Shown in pieces: positions 32,927-43,240 of a stretch of DNA of 64,000 nucleotides. The translations under genes and the position numbers were made by a program. The DNA is from Prevotella sp. Lineage in GTDB: Bacteria > Bacteroidota > Bacteroidia > Bacteroidales > Bacteroidaceae. Each line of letters opens with the position of its first letter. The first letter of the stretch is position 1. The notes beneath the pieces were generated by a model. It was not told where the DNA came from, did no database searches, and saw only the letters and a list, made by a program, of their open reading frames with translations. The stretch spans positions 209,591-273,590 of the forward strand of contig JAGCOB010000008.1 in assembly GCA_017645645.1 (NCBI GenBank), in the 5' to 3' direction.

Positions 32927-34366
32927 ATGAATAAGATCAATCAATATACAAAAGGGTTGCTTTTCGCGGCACTTGCCGTGGCAGGACTGACATTGTCTTC
33001 CTGTAAGGATCAGCCCGATGCCTACGAGGTAGCAGACGGAACACCTTCTGTTTACTACATACGCTGCCTCTCGACAGAGGTACAGAACTACAATGATGCG
33101 TCAGATGTCCATTACACCAATGGTGAGTTGGTGGAGAAGGCATCTCCTCAGAGCACCCTGTGTCTGGTAGGTGATAACCTGCGCAGTGTCTATGAGCTTT
33201 ATTTCAACGACTGTAAGGCGGTGCTGAATACCAGCTATATCACAGACAATACCCTGATTGTGGATGTTCCTAAGAGTGTGCCCAAGGAGGTGACCAATAT
33301 GATCTATATGGTGACCCGTGACGGAGCTGTCGTAGAATATCCCTTCAGTGTGGTGATACCTGCTCCGAATATCTCTGAGATGTCGTTGGAGTATGCCAAA
33401 ATCGGTGATCGTGTGACCTTCCAGGGTGACTACTTCGTGGATTATGAGGATTTCCCATTGGAGGTGTACTTCACGGATGCCGCCGGCAACCTGATTCCTG
33501 CAGAGATCAACAGTATTGCTGAAGACTATACTTCTGTGGAAGTAACGATTCCTGAGGGTGCTGCCGAAGGTCCGGTTTCCATGACTTCTATTTATGGAAC
33601 CTCTACCTCTGCCTTCCATTATCAGGACAGCCGCGGTATCATGTTCAACTTCGACAACGGTCGTATCGACCAGGGCTGGCATGCTCGTATCATTGCCAGC
33701 GAGGGCGGTATCGACGGCAACTACATGCAGCTCGGTGACGGCACTGCCACGATGACTGAGGACGGAGACTGGGATGACAGCAACTTCTCGTTCGAGTACT
33801 GGCCAGGTGATCCTAGCTGGAGTACGAATGGTTATCCCAGTCCCCAGGGTATCCGCCTGTTCGACATTGAAGGTGTTGATATGTCGAAGCCCGAGAAGAT
33901 GATTCTCAAGTTCGAGATGTGTATCCCTGCCGGCAATGCCTGGAAGGCTGGTGCTATGCAGATCATCTTCGCTCCGACAAACTATGTTCATCTTACTGGG
34001 ACAAGTCCTGATGTCTATGGCGACGAGGTGCATGGTGCCAACAACATCTTCTTCCGCTGTCCGGGACTTAAAGATGACCCATGGGAGAAAGATGATTATT
34101 TCAAGGACAAGGAGCCGTTGCCACGTGCCCTCTATCGTCCTTGGACGACGACAGGTTCTTATGACACAGGTGGTCAGTGGAAGACAGTGACTATTCCTAT
34201 CGCATCCAGCTTCGTCTATTCTTTTGACGGTTCTGGTCTGACTTTCAACCTGAAGAAGAAGGACTTTGCCAGCCTGACGATGTTCATCGTCGGTGGCGGT
34301 GTCAAGGGAAAAGAGTGCCAGCCGCTCATCAAGATTGACAATATCCGTGTAATTCCGAATAATTAA
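32927..34366 (+). CDS. Surface glycan-binding lipoprotein (SGBP-B-like, IPT/TIG)
   Basis: A 479-aa lipoprotein (LTLSSC, Cys26). Two TIG-type beta domains (about 40-130 and 135-225) precede a C-terminal domain of about 240 residues rich in Trp, Tyr and Asp (GRIDQGWHARII, FSFEYWPGDPSWSTNGYPSP, WTTTGSYDTGGQWKTVTIPI), which resembles the glycan-binding domain of SGBP-B proteins from xyloglucan and mannan loci. Exposed aromatic residues would bind the polysaccharide. Third gene of the operon. Confidence 0.8.
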   Translation: MNKINQYTKGLLFAALAVAGLTLSSCKDQPDAYEVADGTPSVYYIRCLSTEVQNYNDASDVHYTNGELVEKASPQSTLCLVGDNLRSVYELYFNDCKAVLNTSYITDNTLIVDVPKSVPKEVTNMIYMVTRDGAVVEYPFSVVIPAPNISEMSLEYAKIGDRVTFQGDYFVDYEDFPLEVYFTDAAGNLIPAEINSIAEDYTSVEVTIPEGAAEGPVSMTSIYGTSTSAFHYQDSRGIMFNFDNGRIDQGWHARIIASEGGIDGNYMQLGDGTATMTEDGDWDDSNFSFEYWPGDPSWSTNGYPSPQGIRLFDIEGVDMSKPEKMILKFEMCIPAGNAWKAGAMQIIFAPTNYVHLTGTSPDVYGDEVHGANNIFFRCPGLKDDPWEKDDYFKDKEPLPRALYRPWTTTGSYDTGGQWKTVTIPIASSFVYSFDGSGLTFNLKKKDFASLTMFIVGGGVKGKECQPLIKIDNIRVIPNN

Positions 34367-34381
34367 ATAATGTATATAGAC

Positions 34382-36853
34382 ATGAAAAAGATCAAGAATA
34401 TATTCGCACTGTTGGTGGTAGCCCTCGTTGGGCTATCCCTGACAGGCTGTAGCAGCGATGACTTGGACACCAACCAGTATCAGGGCGGTGTCAGTCTCAA
34501 CGCATACGGTCCTAACCCCGTGATGCGTGGCGGTCAGTTGCGCTTCGTGGGCAGCAACCTCGATCAGATTGCCAGCGTCACCATTCCGGGTATCCCTGAG
34601 ATTACGAGTATTGATGTTGTCAAGGCAGGTGTCCCCAGTGAGATTCGTGTCACGGTACCGAAGGACGGTCCTGAGGTGGGCTATGTGACCCTGAAGACAA
34701 AGACCGACCAGACGATTACCACGAGGACTCAGTTGGAGTACATCGAGGGTATCGAGATTACGAAGATTCCTGAGGAGGTCGTGATGCCAGGTCAGACCAT
34801 CAAGATTGAGGGTGACTACCTGAACCTGATCTACTCGATGGCGTTTGCTGACGGTGTACTGGTTTCTTCCAACGACTTCGTATCACAGGACCGCTACTTC
34901 ATCGAGGTGGTTGTTCCTGAGGAGGCTAAGACCGGTAAACTGGAATTCTACACGGCTGACCTGACGATCCAGCGTACGGCAAAGGAGGAGGATGAGCTGA
35001 CCTATCAGACCATCATCAGTGACGAAGCCCTGACCGTCGGTCTGCCTACCACCACCAAGATTACCACTCCGCGTGGAGAAACTGAGCCGGAGGGTGTGAT
35101 TACCGCTAAGGCTGGTGAGGAGATCAAACTGACCGGTGAGTATTACAATGTCATCAGTGCCATTAAGTTCGGCGAGGTAGAGGTTACTGACTTCATGATG
35201 AGTGAGGATGGTACATCGTTGATCTTCAACCTGCCTGCCGAGGCTCCTGACGGTGAGATGATTCTGGTATGTAAGTCTGGCGAGGAAGTTCCCGTATGTA
35301 CCTTGACAACGGTGAAGCCCAGCAACTGCCAGGTTGCCCCGAAACCAGTGAAGGCCAATACCGCCCTGACAATCAGTGGTCAGGATATGGATGTGGTGAC
35401 TGGCGTACAGTTCCCCGGTGCTGATATCGTCACGGGTGACAACCTCAACGTGTCTGCCGACAAGGTCGTTGTGGCACTCGTTCCCGAGACGGCTACAGAG
35501 GGTAAGCTCCAACTCGTCATGGCAAACGGTGCAACGGTAGACGTTGACTTCGAACTTGTGAAGCCTGTTGCTACCGCCTATAGCTCCAATCCTGTGAGTG
35601 CCGGTGGACAACTCCGGATTACAGGTACTGACCTCGACCTCGTGAAGAGTGTTGTCTTCGGTGAGGCTGCCTATACACTGGAGACAGCTGACTATAGTGG
35701 TACGACGATTATCAATGTGACCGTTCCGATGGAGGGTAAGTCCGGCAAGCCCCAACTCGTTCTTGCCAACGGTACCTTTGTCGAGGCTCCTGATCTGACC
35801 ATCGATGAGGCAGTGTTCTGTTATGCTGTCACAAAGCCTTGGGAGGAAGAAGGTGTTGAACTGAAGGCAGGTTCTTCCATGACCCTCATCGTCGCCAATG
35901 GTGACAAGTTGACTGGCGTGGAGATGAACGGTGAGACTTGTCAGTGGATTCTGACCGGTGAGGATAAGAACCAGTTGATTATCGGTATTCCTGAGACTGC
36001 CTCTGCGAAGTCTACATTAAGACTGGTTTCCTCTAACGGTGAGATCTCCTATGAAATTACTGTGATTCCTGCCACATCGGTTAATAAGACCATCTGGACA
36101 GGCCTGATAGAACTTACTTGGAATGATGGTGGACGTGTCGGTGTTCCTGCCGCATCCTTCGAGGGTGTTCCCGCAGGTGCCATCCTGACGTTCTGCTATA
36201 CCCAGAAGGATCAGGTATGGGGTCAGGCGCAGGTCAACTATCTTGACTGGAGCGGTATCAACTTCAACCAGGCTGGCGAGGACGTGGTGACCTTCAACCA
36301 GACGCTGATACCTACCGATATCTATGGCTGGTTCCAGGACGGTATCCTGAATCGTGAGACTTCTGTCATCCTTACACAGGAGATTCTCAGTAACATCCTG
36401 GCCAAGAAGGGTGACTATGAAGGTAAGACCTGCGGCATCGTCATCCAGGGTCAAGACCTCATCTTTACGAAGCTCACCTTGTCATGGGAGATATCCCTGG
36501 AGATTGATCTGGCAACAAAGGTCAGTAATATGAACGGTACCCCGATTACCTATCCGTATACATTTACTTGGGATGACACAGGCCGATTCAACCTGTCTCA
36601 AGACTTGTTGCTGAATGATATCGGTGTCAAGAAGGGCTCTAAGATGTTCTTCTATAAAAATGCATCAGAATCAGGACAAATTCAAATCAACAACTCATCA
36701 TGGAGTGCCATTACTTATCTTACTGACTGGAGTGAAGGAAAGGATGTCTTGGAACTTGAATTTGATGATGCGATTATGGAAGCTGTGAATAATGGTGGTC
36801 TTGTCTTACAGGGGGCTATCAGTGGTATTACAAAGATGACAATTCTTCCTTAA
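34382..36853 (+). CDS. Multi-IPT/TIG-repeat surface lipoprotein
   Basis: An 823-aa lipoprotein (SLTGC lipobox, Cys23). It is built from successive TIG-like beta-sandwiches of about 75-90 residues, each starting with a phrase like NPVMRGGQLRFVGSNLDQI, EEVVMPGQTIKIEGDYLNLI, AKAGEEIKLTGEYYNVI, KPVKANTALTISGQDMDVV or NPVSAGGQLRITGTDLDLV. Two tandem C-terminal domains repeat a W-N/D-D-G-R pattern (TWNDGGRVGVPAASF and FTWDDTGRFNLSQD), likely carbohydrate-binding. Start 34382 is chosen over the ATG at 34370 since the signal peptide begins there. It probably extends a glycan-binding head from the cell surface. Confidence 0.78.
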   Translation: MKKIKNIFALLVVALVGLSLTGCSSDDLDTNQYQGGVSLNAYGPNPVMRGGQLRFVGSNLDQIASVTIPGIPEITSIDVVKAGVPSEIRVTVPKDGPEVGYVTLKTKTDQTITTRTQLEYIEGIEITKIPEEVVMPGQTIKIEGDYLNLIYSMAFADGVLVSSNDFVSQDRYFIEVVVPEEAKTGKLEFYTADLTIQRTAKEEDELTYQTIISDEALTVGLPTTTKITTPRGETEPEGVITAKAGEEIKLTGEYYNVISAIKFGEVEVTDFMMSEDGTSLIFNLPAEAPDGEMILVCKSGEEVPVCTLTTVKPSNCQVAPKPVKANTALTISGQDMDVVTGVQFPGADIVTGDNLNVSADKVVVALVPETATEGKLQLVMANGATVDVDFELVKPVATAYSSNPVSAGGQLRITGTDLDLVKSVVFGEAAYTLETADYSGTTIINVTVPMEGKSGKPQLVLANGTFVEAPDLTIDEAVFCYAVTKPWEEEGVELKAGSSMTLIVANGDKLTGVEMNGETCQWILTGEDKNQLIIGIPETASAKSTLRLVSSNGEISYEITVIPATSVNKTIWTGLIELTWNDGGRVGVPAASFEGVPAGAILTFCYTQKDQVWGQAQVNYLDWSGINFNQAGEDVVTFNQTLIPTDIYGWFQDGILNRETSVILTQEILSNILAKKGDYEGKTCGIVIQGQDLIFTKLTLSWEISLEIDLATKVSNMNGTPITYPYTFTWDDTGRFNLSQDLLLNDIGVKKGSKMFFYKNASESGQIQINNSSWSAITYLTDWSEGKDVLELEFDDAIMEAVNNGGLVLQGAISGITKMTILP

Positions 36854-36860
36854 TTAAAAT

Positions 36861-38426
36861 ATGATGATTATGAAACTGAATAAAATATTTAATACACTGT
36901 CAATCGCAGCTGTGGCACTCTTCGCCACAGCCTGCGCTGACACGGATGCCAAGTATGAGATTCCTGTGGTGGGTGCACCGGAGTTCGTCTCTATCACACC
37001 TGCTGAAGACGGAGTGTTGCTCTTTGGCGAGAAAACGATTAAGGTGAAGTTCGACCGCAGGGTCTTTTTCATGTCAGAGGATGCCAGTCTGATTACGTTG
37101 AACGGTGTTCCTGTGAAGAAAGCACTGGTCTTGGGTCCTGACTCCGCACTGACCATTACGGCAGATGTCAGCTTTGAGAAGAGTCAGAACCTGGTGATTC
37201 CCGCAGGTTTGATTACCGGTTCTCAGGGCGATCCTTACGATGAGGAAATCAATGTGACATGGACAATCAACCCCCTGCCCAGCAACACAGCTACGGCGAT
37301 GACCGAGAAGTTAGGCTGGGGTTGGAACCTCGGTAACCACTTCGATACCAGTAATATGGAGTGGGGCTATTGGGACGGTGTTGATGTGATATCTGCTGCA
37401 CCTTTCCAGACCTTGTCAACCGCCGGTGCCAAGACACTGCGTCTGCCAGTCACCTGGACGAACCATATGGATGAGAATAACGTCATCGATGCCGCCTACC
37501 TGGATGAGGTTGCCGGTGTTGTTGACAAGGCAATAGCCGCTGGTATGAATGTGATTGTGAACACGCACCACGACAGTTTTGAGACTGATCTTGGAAATGC
37601 TGCCGTAAGTACGGAAGTAGGCGAGAAGTACGAAGCCTTGATTACCACATTGTGGACACAGGTGGCAACCCGTTTTGCCGACTATGGTGACCAGCTCATG
37701 TTCGAGACCTTTAATGAGGTTCATGCAGGTGATGACTGGAGTACTGGTTCTGACGCCCAGTTTGCAACGTTGAATAATTGGAACCAGATTGCAGTGGATG
37801 CCATCCGTGCTACGGGCGGCAATAACGCTACCCGTTGGATTGGTGTCGCTGGCTATGCTGCCAATATCGACCTGACGATTGCCCATCTGAAACTGCCGAT
37901 CGATCCAGCCAACCATATTATGGTAGCAGTACACTGCTATGACCCATATAACTTCTGTTTGCATCCAATGGATGATAAAAACGAAAAGGTAGTTTATAAC
38001 AGTTGGGGACATAATGCTGATCCCAAGAAGTCTGTAGCAGGTGCCAATGAGGACTATGTCATTGAGCAACTCTACAAACTGCGTACTGCCTATATCGAGA
38101 AGAACATCCCCTGTTACTTGGGTGAGTACGGTTGTGTATGGCAGACAACGGATGTGGCGAACGCCTTCCGTAAGTACTATCTGGAGTTCTATTGCCGTGC
38201 CGCCAACCTGGCAGGTATCCCGATGTTCATTTGGGACAATAACGCTAAGGATGCCGGCAACGAAGCCAATGGTTATCTTGACCATGCCAACGGTAACTGG
38301 CTGAACGACAGTGAGACCACCGTTCCAATGATGATCAGGGCCTGCACCAGCACAGATACCTCTTACAGCTTTGACGTTATCTGGACACATTCTCCTGCTC
38401 AACCACCTTCGGAAGATGAAGAGTAA
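36861..38426 (+). CDS. GH5 endo-beta-glucanase/mannanase-like lipoprotein
   Basis: A 521-aa lipoprotein enzyme (lipobox FATAC, Cys25). An N-terminal Ig-like domain (about 35-135) is followed by a GH5 barrel: GWGWNLGNHFDTS, TLRLPVTWTNHM, MNVIVNTHHDSF, acid/base Glu near 286 in LMFETFNEVH, HCYDPYNF, nucleophile Glu near 422 in YLGEYGCVW, and FIWDNNA. The motifs resemble subfamily GH5_4 (endoglucanase, xyloglucanase, glucomannanase), which is an eye judgement. It would cut glucan or glucomannan chains at the cell surface. The first codons include two Met options (36861, 36870). Confidence 0.88.
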   Translation: MMIMKLNKIFNTLSIAAVALFATACADTDAKYEIPVVGAPEFVSITPAEDGVLLFGEKTIKVKFDRRVFFMSEDASLITLNGVPVKKALVLGPDSALTITADVSFEKSQNLVIPAGLITGSQGDPYDEEINVTWTINPLPSNTATAMTEKLGWGWNLGNHFDTSNMEWGYWDGVDVISAAPFQTLSTAGAKTLRLPVTWTNHMDENNVIDAAYLDEVAGVVDKAIAAGMNVIVNTHHDSFETDLGNAAVSTEVGEKYEALITTLWTQVATRFADYGDQLMFETFNEVHAGDDWSTGSDAQFATLNNWNQIAVDAIRATGGNNATRWIGVAGYAANIDLTIAHLKLPIDPANHIMVAVHCYDPYNFCLHPMDDKNEKVVYNSWGHNADPKKSVAGANEDYVIEQLYKLRTAYIEKNIPCYLGEYGCVWQTTDVANAFRKYYLEFYCRAANLAGIPMFIWDNNAKDAGNEANGYLDHANGNWLNDSETTVPMMIRACTSTDTSYSFDVIWTHSPAQPPSEDEE

Positions 38427-38451
38427 ATATATATTATATATATAATAAGGT

Positions 38452-39609
38452 ATGAGAAAAACACTTCATATCATTGCCGCCGCACTGGTCTTTGCCTCGT
38501 GCGGCGGCAATCAGCATAAGGCGGAGGATCCGCTGGCTGATAGTGGAAGAACACAGCGGACGGAGAATCTGCTGACGAACCTGAAAATGTTAGGCGACAG
38601 TAGTGTCTATCTCTTCGGACATCATGACGATACCGTCTATGGTATCGGATGGGAAGGCGACGAAGACCGTTCTGACGTGAAGAGCGTCTGCAACGACTAT
38701 CCTGCCCTCCAGAGTTTTGACCTCGGACATCTTGAACTGGGCGATACTGCCAACCTGGACGGTGTCCCTTTCAACCGTATCCGTCAGGAGATCATCAAAC
38801 AGTATGACCGGGGCGGTATGGTGACACTGAGCTGGCACCTGGACAATCCGCTGAGCGGCGGTACCTCATGGGTGGCTGACTCCTTGAAGGAGATAGAGGT
38901 GAAGACGGTGGCTGCCGTCCTAGAGGGGGGCGAGAAACATGAACTGTTCCTCTCATGGCTTGACAAGGTGGCTGACTTCCTCAACTCCCTGGAGACACCC
39001 TACGGTGTCAAGGTGCCGGTCTTGTTCCGCCCCTGGCATGAGCATACTGGCTCGTGGTTCTGGTGGGGACAGGACCTCTGTACTGCCGATCAGTACAAGG
39101 CACTGTGGAAGATGACCGTCAGCCGTCTCAAGGAGAAGGGGGTGACAAATGCGCTGTATGCCTATTCGCCAGGTACGGAGCCTGACGGTGACGAGGCAAA
39201 GTATCTGGAACGCTATCCGGGTGACGAAATTATCGACCTGATGGGACTGGACTGCTATTGCTGGGCTCCCGAGGCTGATACCACACAGATTGCCCAGTAT
39301 GCTGTCACACTCGACAAGAACCTGGCCATGGTCTGCGCCGTGGCGAAGAAACATGAAAAGGCGGTGGCTCTGACGGAAACGGGCTATGAGTGTATCAAGA
39401 CGAAAGACTGGTGGACGGCCACACTGGCACCTGTCCTTGCCAAGCATCCCATCAGCTATGTCCTGGTTTGGCGCAATGCCTATAACCGACCTCATCACTA
39501 TTTCGCCCCCTATCCGGGACAGCAGTCTGCCGCTGACTTTGTTCGTTTCTATAACGACAAAAATACTTTATTTAGAGGAGACCTTAATGGGCTGTATTTA
39601 ACACATTGA
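38452..39609 (+). CDS. GH26 endo-beta-1,4-mannanase-like lipoprotein
   Basis: A 385-aa lipoprotein (VFASC, Cys17). The GH26 pattern is clear: YLFGHHDDTVYGIGW, MVTLSWHLDNP, acid/base Glu near 197 in LFRPWHEHTGSWFWWG, YSPGTEPDGDE, DLMGLDCYCW and nucleophile Glu near 309 in VALTETGYE. GH26 enzymes from Bacteroidetes are mostly beta-mannanases, some releasing mannobiose. With the GH5 protein it gives the locus its likely substrate. Last gene of the first PUL operon. Confidence 0.92.
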   Translation: MRKTLHIIAAALVFASCGGNQHKAEDPLADSGRTQRTENLLTNLKMLGDSSVYLFGHHDDTVYGIGWEGDEDRSDVKSVCNDYPALQSFDLGHLELGDTANLDGVPFNRIRQEIIKQYDRGGMVTLSWHLDNPLSGGTSWVADSLKEIEVKTVAAVLEGGEKHELFLSWLDKVADFLNSLETPYGVKVPVLFRPWHEHTGSWFWWGQDLCTADQYKALWKMTVSRLKEKGVTNALYAYSPGTEPDGDEAKYLERYPGDEIIDLMGLDCYCWAPEADTTQIAQYAVTLDKNLAMVCAVAKKHEKAVALTETGYECIKTKDWWTATLAPVLAKHPISYVLVWRNAYNRPHHYFAPYPGQQSAADFVRFYNDKNTLFRGDLNGLYLTH

Positions 39610-39953
39610 AATAACACTTATGGTACAAAAGACAAAGAAAAAGTAAGACTTTTTGTTACATGTTACAAAAAATAAAGTTTTTGTTACACTATTTATGAAT
39701 AGAATACAAAAAAGTGTTTAAATTTGCACCGTGAAAATGTGGATACACTCGAACTATATATATTATTAACATATTAACATATTAAAAGTATAATTAAAAT
39801 TTTAACCAAAAACTATGCCTTAAAAAGGAAAGAAACTAACTGCCATCGCGGGTCCCAGGGGCTTGGCATGGAAGGGGATTTAACCGAGTCTCCACTCAAA
39901 ATTAAGTAGCTATAAATGTATTTATCCAAATCAATCTAGTAAAATACTTTAGT
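39610..39953 (+). other. Intergenic leader before the second susC
   Basis: No gene is seen. It holds two direct copies of TTTTTGTTACA (about 39652 and 39680), the first inside an imperfect palindrome with TGTTACAAAAA, a -7 box at 39719-39726, and a GC-rich stretch at about 39840-39896 in AT-rich surroundings. The leader to susC is about 220 nt, long enough for RNA-level or antisense control. Confidence 0.5.
39719..39726 (+). promoter_or_regulatory. Probable -7 box for the second susC operon
   Basis: TAAATTTG followed by CACC; the -33 region lacks a clear TTTG. Confidence 0.6.
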
Positions 39954-42900
39954 ATGAATCAAAAAATCAGAAAAACAGCGCTGCTGATGGGTGCATGCTC
40001 TTTATTGGGTGTGTACTCTCCTGTGATGGCTGCCAATCCCGAGACATCGGTAGAGGCCGTCCAGCAGACAACGAAGAAGATTACGGGTACCGTCAGTGAC
40101 TCACAGGGTCCCGTGATTGGTGCGAGCGTAGTTGAAAAAGGTACCAGCAACGGAACGGTGACCGATTTCGACGGAAACTTTACCCTCAACGTGAAGCCGG
40201 GAGCAACTTTGGTGATCTCCTACATCGGCTTTGAAACTCAGGAAATTGCTACTGGTAACCAGTCTAGCTTCAACGTAACCCTGCAAGAGGACAACAACTC
40301 ACTGGATGAGGTTGTCGTTGTAGGTTATGGTGTCCAGAAGAAAAAGTTGGTGACCGGTGCTACCGTTCAGGTAAAGGGTGAGGACATCGCCAAGCTGAAC
40401 ACCACCAACGCCCTCGAGGCCATGCAGTCAAGTACTCCTGGTGTACAGATCACCCAGAGTTCTTCACAGCCAGGTAAGGGTTACAAGGTGTATATCCGTG
40501 GTATCGGTACCACAGGTAACTCTGCACCTCTTTATGTAATCGACGGTGTAGCCGGCGGTAGCCTCGACGGTATCAACCCCAACGATATCGAGAGCATCGA
40601 CATTTTGAAGGATGCTGCATCGGCAGCCATCTACGGTGCCCGTGCTGCTAACGGTGTTATCTTGGTTACTACCAGACAGGGTAAGGAAGGCAAGGTTGAG
40701 GTCAGCTATAACGGTGCCATTGGTTGGTCCAATGTCTACAAGCGTCCGCAGCTGCTCAATGCCAGCCAGTACATGAAGATCATGGACGAATACACCTTCA
40801 ATACTTCCGGTCAGACGATGGACTGGGCCGGCTTCGTTCCACAGGATATTCTTTCCAAGGTTAACAGCGGCTGGACAGGTACAGACTGGTGGGGTTCGTT
40901 CGTTAACAAGAATGCCGTTCAGCAAAATCATTCTGTAACGCTGACCGGCGGTACGGACCGTTCGAAGTTCATGATGTCCTATGGCTATACCGGCAATGAG
41001 GGTATCATGGGTGCCGACAAGGCTTCTTACTACAAGCGTCATACCATCCGCTTGAACAGTGACCACGTACTCTTGAAAGTAAAGGATTTCGATGCCATCA
41101 CCATCGGTGAGAACGTTTCTATCAGTTACGTTAAGAACCACGACCTGGCTGAGGATGGTATGTACTGGAGCTATATTCACAGCTTGCTTCAGACTTCTCC
41201 GCTCATGCCACAGTACGCTGAGAACGGTGAGAACTATACCTATCAGGATTTCAACGGTAATGTTACCTATGGTAAAGGCTGGAACTCTTCTTTGTTCAGC
41301 AACCCATGGGAGAACCTCGAGAAGGGTGGCTTCAACTCTATGGCAGAGAGCCGTAGCGTTAACACCAGTGCTACAGCTTTCTTGGTAGTTCAGCCTATCA
41401 AGGGTCTGAGATGGCGTTCCCAGTTCAACTACTGGTGGGGTTCCGGTTCCTATCGTAGCTACGGTGAACCGCGTTCTTCTGGTTACGGTAATGCCACCTC
41501 TACTACTTATACTGCCAGCCAGAGTGCTTGGCTGAATACTTCATGGTCTATTGAGAATACCATTACCTATGATATTCCCATCTTCTCCGGTCACAAGATT
41601 ACCGCTATGGTCGGTCAGAGCTTCCAGAGCAGTGCTTGGAGCTTTAATGTCGGCGGATCTAATAAGGTGAACTGGGGCGAGCAGCTCGCAACCTTGAAGG
41701 GTTGGGATTCTGCCTGGCTGTCAAACTTCAAACTTGAGAATATTACCGATGTTTCCCTGACCGGTAACCCGAATGATGAGGAGTATCTTTCTTCTTGGTT
41801 CGGTCGTGTTTCTTGGGACTGGAATGAGACCTACATGGCTACGGTAACTCTCCGTTATGACGGTTCAAGTATTTTCACTGACGGTAAGCGTTGGGGTTGG
41901 TTCCCCTCCTTCTCTGCAGGTTGGGTAGTCACCAACGAGAAGTTCATGGAGAAGACTAAGAGCTGGCTCGACTTCTTCAAGATCCGTGCATCTTGGGGAC
42001 AGAACGGTAACAAGGATATCTCCAAGTACCAGTATCTTGCTACGATCGCCCTTTCCGGCACAGCAAACGACAGCGGTTACAAGTTTGGCTCTGATATAGA
42101 GACTTCTACCTCCGGTACTCCGAAAACCGGTGCCTATGCCAACATCGTACCTAACCCTGACCTGACTTGGGAGACCTCCGAGCAGTGGGACTTAGGTTTC
42201 GACGCTCGCTTGCTCAACAACCGCTTGGGCGTGAACTTCGACTGGTATACAAAGAAGACGAAGGACTGGCTGATCGGCGGTCAGATGGTTTCTATCTACG
42301 GTACCAATCCTGCTGCCATCAATGGTGGTGACGTGAAGAACACTGGTATCGAGCTCGCCCTCAGTTGGAATGACAGAATTGGTAAGGACTTCCGTTACAA
42401 CGCTAGTGTGAACTTTACCACTCAGAGCAACAAGGTAACCCGTATTGCAAACGACAACGGTTATATCAACGGTCCTAGCAGCGTTCTCTCACAGGGTACT
42501 GAGTACATCTACCGTGCGCAGGAAGGCAAGCCCATCGGCTACTTCTACGGTATGTCATACAGCGGTATCTGGCAGAATCAGGATCAGATTGAACAGGCAC
42601 GTAAGGAAGGCAAGGCCGTCCTTGACGGTGCACAGCCCGGTGACTGTATCTGGGACGACTGGAACGGCGACGGTGTGATTACTTACGCAGAAGGTGAAAC
42701 TTGTGACCGTCACGAGATCGGTAACCCGAACCCGGACGTGCTCCTCGGTGTCAACCTCGGTTGCTCTTGGAAGGGCTTTGACTTTGCTATCAACGGTGCC
42801 GGTGCATTCGGTCAGCAGATCATGCGCTCTTACCGTTCATTCAGTGATGCTCCTTACCAGAACTATGACACTACGATTCTGGAGCGTTGGCATGGTGAGG

Positions 42901-43226
42901 GCACCTCAAACTCTCAGCCTCGTATTACAAGTACTGGTAGCGAGAATACCAACTGGGTATCTACCCGTTACATGGAGGATGCCGACTACTTCAAGATCAA
43001 GACCGTGACTCTCGGTTACGACTTCAAGCATCTCTGGAAGGCTTGTCCGTTCCAGCAGCTCCGCTTCTATCTGCAGGTACAGAACCTCTACACCTTCACC
43101 GGTTACAAAGGCCTCGATCCTGAGGTGGGTAACTCTGCAGGTGGCGATGGTTGGGCTTCCGGTATCGACCTCGGTCTGTATCCGCCCGCTCGTACTTTCC
43201 TGATTGGTGCAAGTATTAAATTCTAA
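39954..43226 (+). CDS. SusC/RagA-family TonB-dependent glycan transporter (second)
   Basis: A 1090-aa outer-membrane importer with signal peptide (to about residue 26), regulatory domain KKITGTVSDSQGPVIGASVV and FDGNFTLNV, DEVVVVGYGVQKKKLVTGA, plug IRGIGTTGNSAPLYVIDGV and DIESIDILKDAASAAIYGAR, and barrel ending FLIGASIKF. The N-terminal 130 residues are close to those of the first SusC, while the barrels differ clearly, so it probably takes a different oligosaccharide of the same polymer. susD follows after 14 bp. Confidence 0.97.
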   Translation: MNQKIRKTALLMGACSLLGVYSPVMAANPETSVEAVQQTTKKITGTVSDSQGPVIGASVVEKGTSNGTVTDFDGNFTLNVKPGATLVISYIGFETQEIATGNQSSFNVTLQEDNNSLDEVVVVGYGVQKKKLVTGATVQVKGEDIAKLNTTNALEAMQSSTPGVQITQSSSQPGKGYKVYIRGIGTTGNSAPLYVIDGVAGGSLDGINPNDIESIDILKDAASAAIYGARAANGVILVTTRQGKEGKVEVSYNGAIGWSNVYKRPQLLNASQYMKIMDEYTFNTSGQTMDWAGFVPQDILSKVNSGWTGTDWWGSFVNKNAVQQNHSVTLTGGTDRSKFMMSYGYTGNEGIMGADKASYYKRHTIRLNSDHVLLKVKDFDAITIGENVSISYVKNHDLAEDGMYWSYIHSLLQTSPLMPQYAENGENYTYQDFNGNVTYGKGWNSSLFSNPWENLEKGGFNSMAESRSVNTSATAFLVVQPIKGLRWRSQFNYWWGSGSYRSYGEPRSSGYGNATSTTYTASQSAWLNTSWSIENTITYDIPIFSGHKITAMVGQSFQSSAWSFNVGGSNKVNWGEQLATLKGWDSAWLSNFKLENITDVSLTGNPNDEEYLSSWFGRVSWDWNETYMATVTLRYDGSSIFTDGKRWGWFPSFSAGWVVTNEKFMEKTKSWLDFFKIRASWGQNGNKDISKYQYLATIALSGTANDSGYKFGSDIETSTSGTPKTGAYANIVPNPDLTWETSEQWDLGFDARLLNNRLGVNFDWYTKKTKDWLIGGQMVSIYGTNPAAINGGDVKNTGIELALSWNDRIGKDFRYNASVNFTTQSNKVTRIANDNGYINGPSSVLSQGTEYIYRAQEGKPIGYFYGMSYSGIWQNQDQIEQARKEGKAVLDGAQPGDCIWDDWNGDGVITYAEGETCDRHEIGNPNPDVLLGVNLGCSWKGFDFAINGAGAFGQQIMRSYRSFSDAPYQNYDTTILERWHGEGTSNSQPRITSTGSENTNWVSTRYMEDADYFKIKTVTLGYDFKHLWKACPFQQLRFYLQVQNLYTFTGYKGLDPEVGNSAGGDGWASGIDLGLYPPARTFLIGASIKF

Positions 43227-43240
43227 ATCGACAAAAATCT

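Noticed and set aside
33101-34033. 310-codon minus-strand frame opposite the SGBP-like gene
   Set aside because: Composition is a shadow of the plus-strand gene (rich in His, Ile and Thr from reversed codons) and no promoter is seen.
37416-38402. Long minus-strand frame opposite the GH5 gene
   Set aside because: The plus strand shows a full GH5 enzyme with catalytic residues; the antisense frame has no recognisable motif.
39836-39898. tRNA or tRNA fragment in the GC-rich patch before susC2
   Set aside because: No acceptor stem, anticodon arm or T-loop motif can be drawn.
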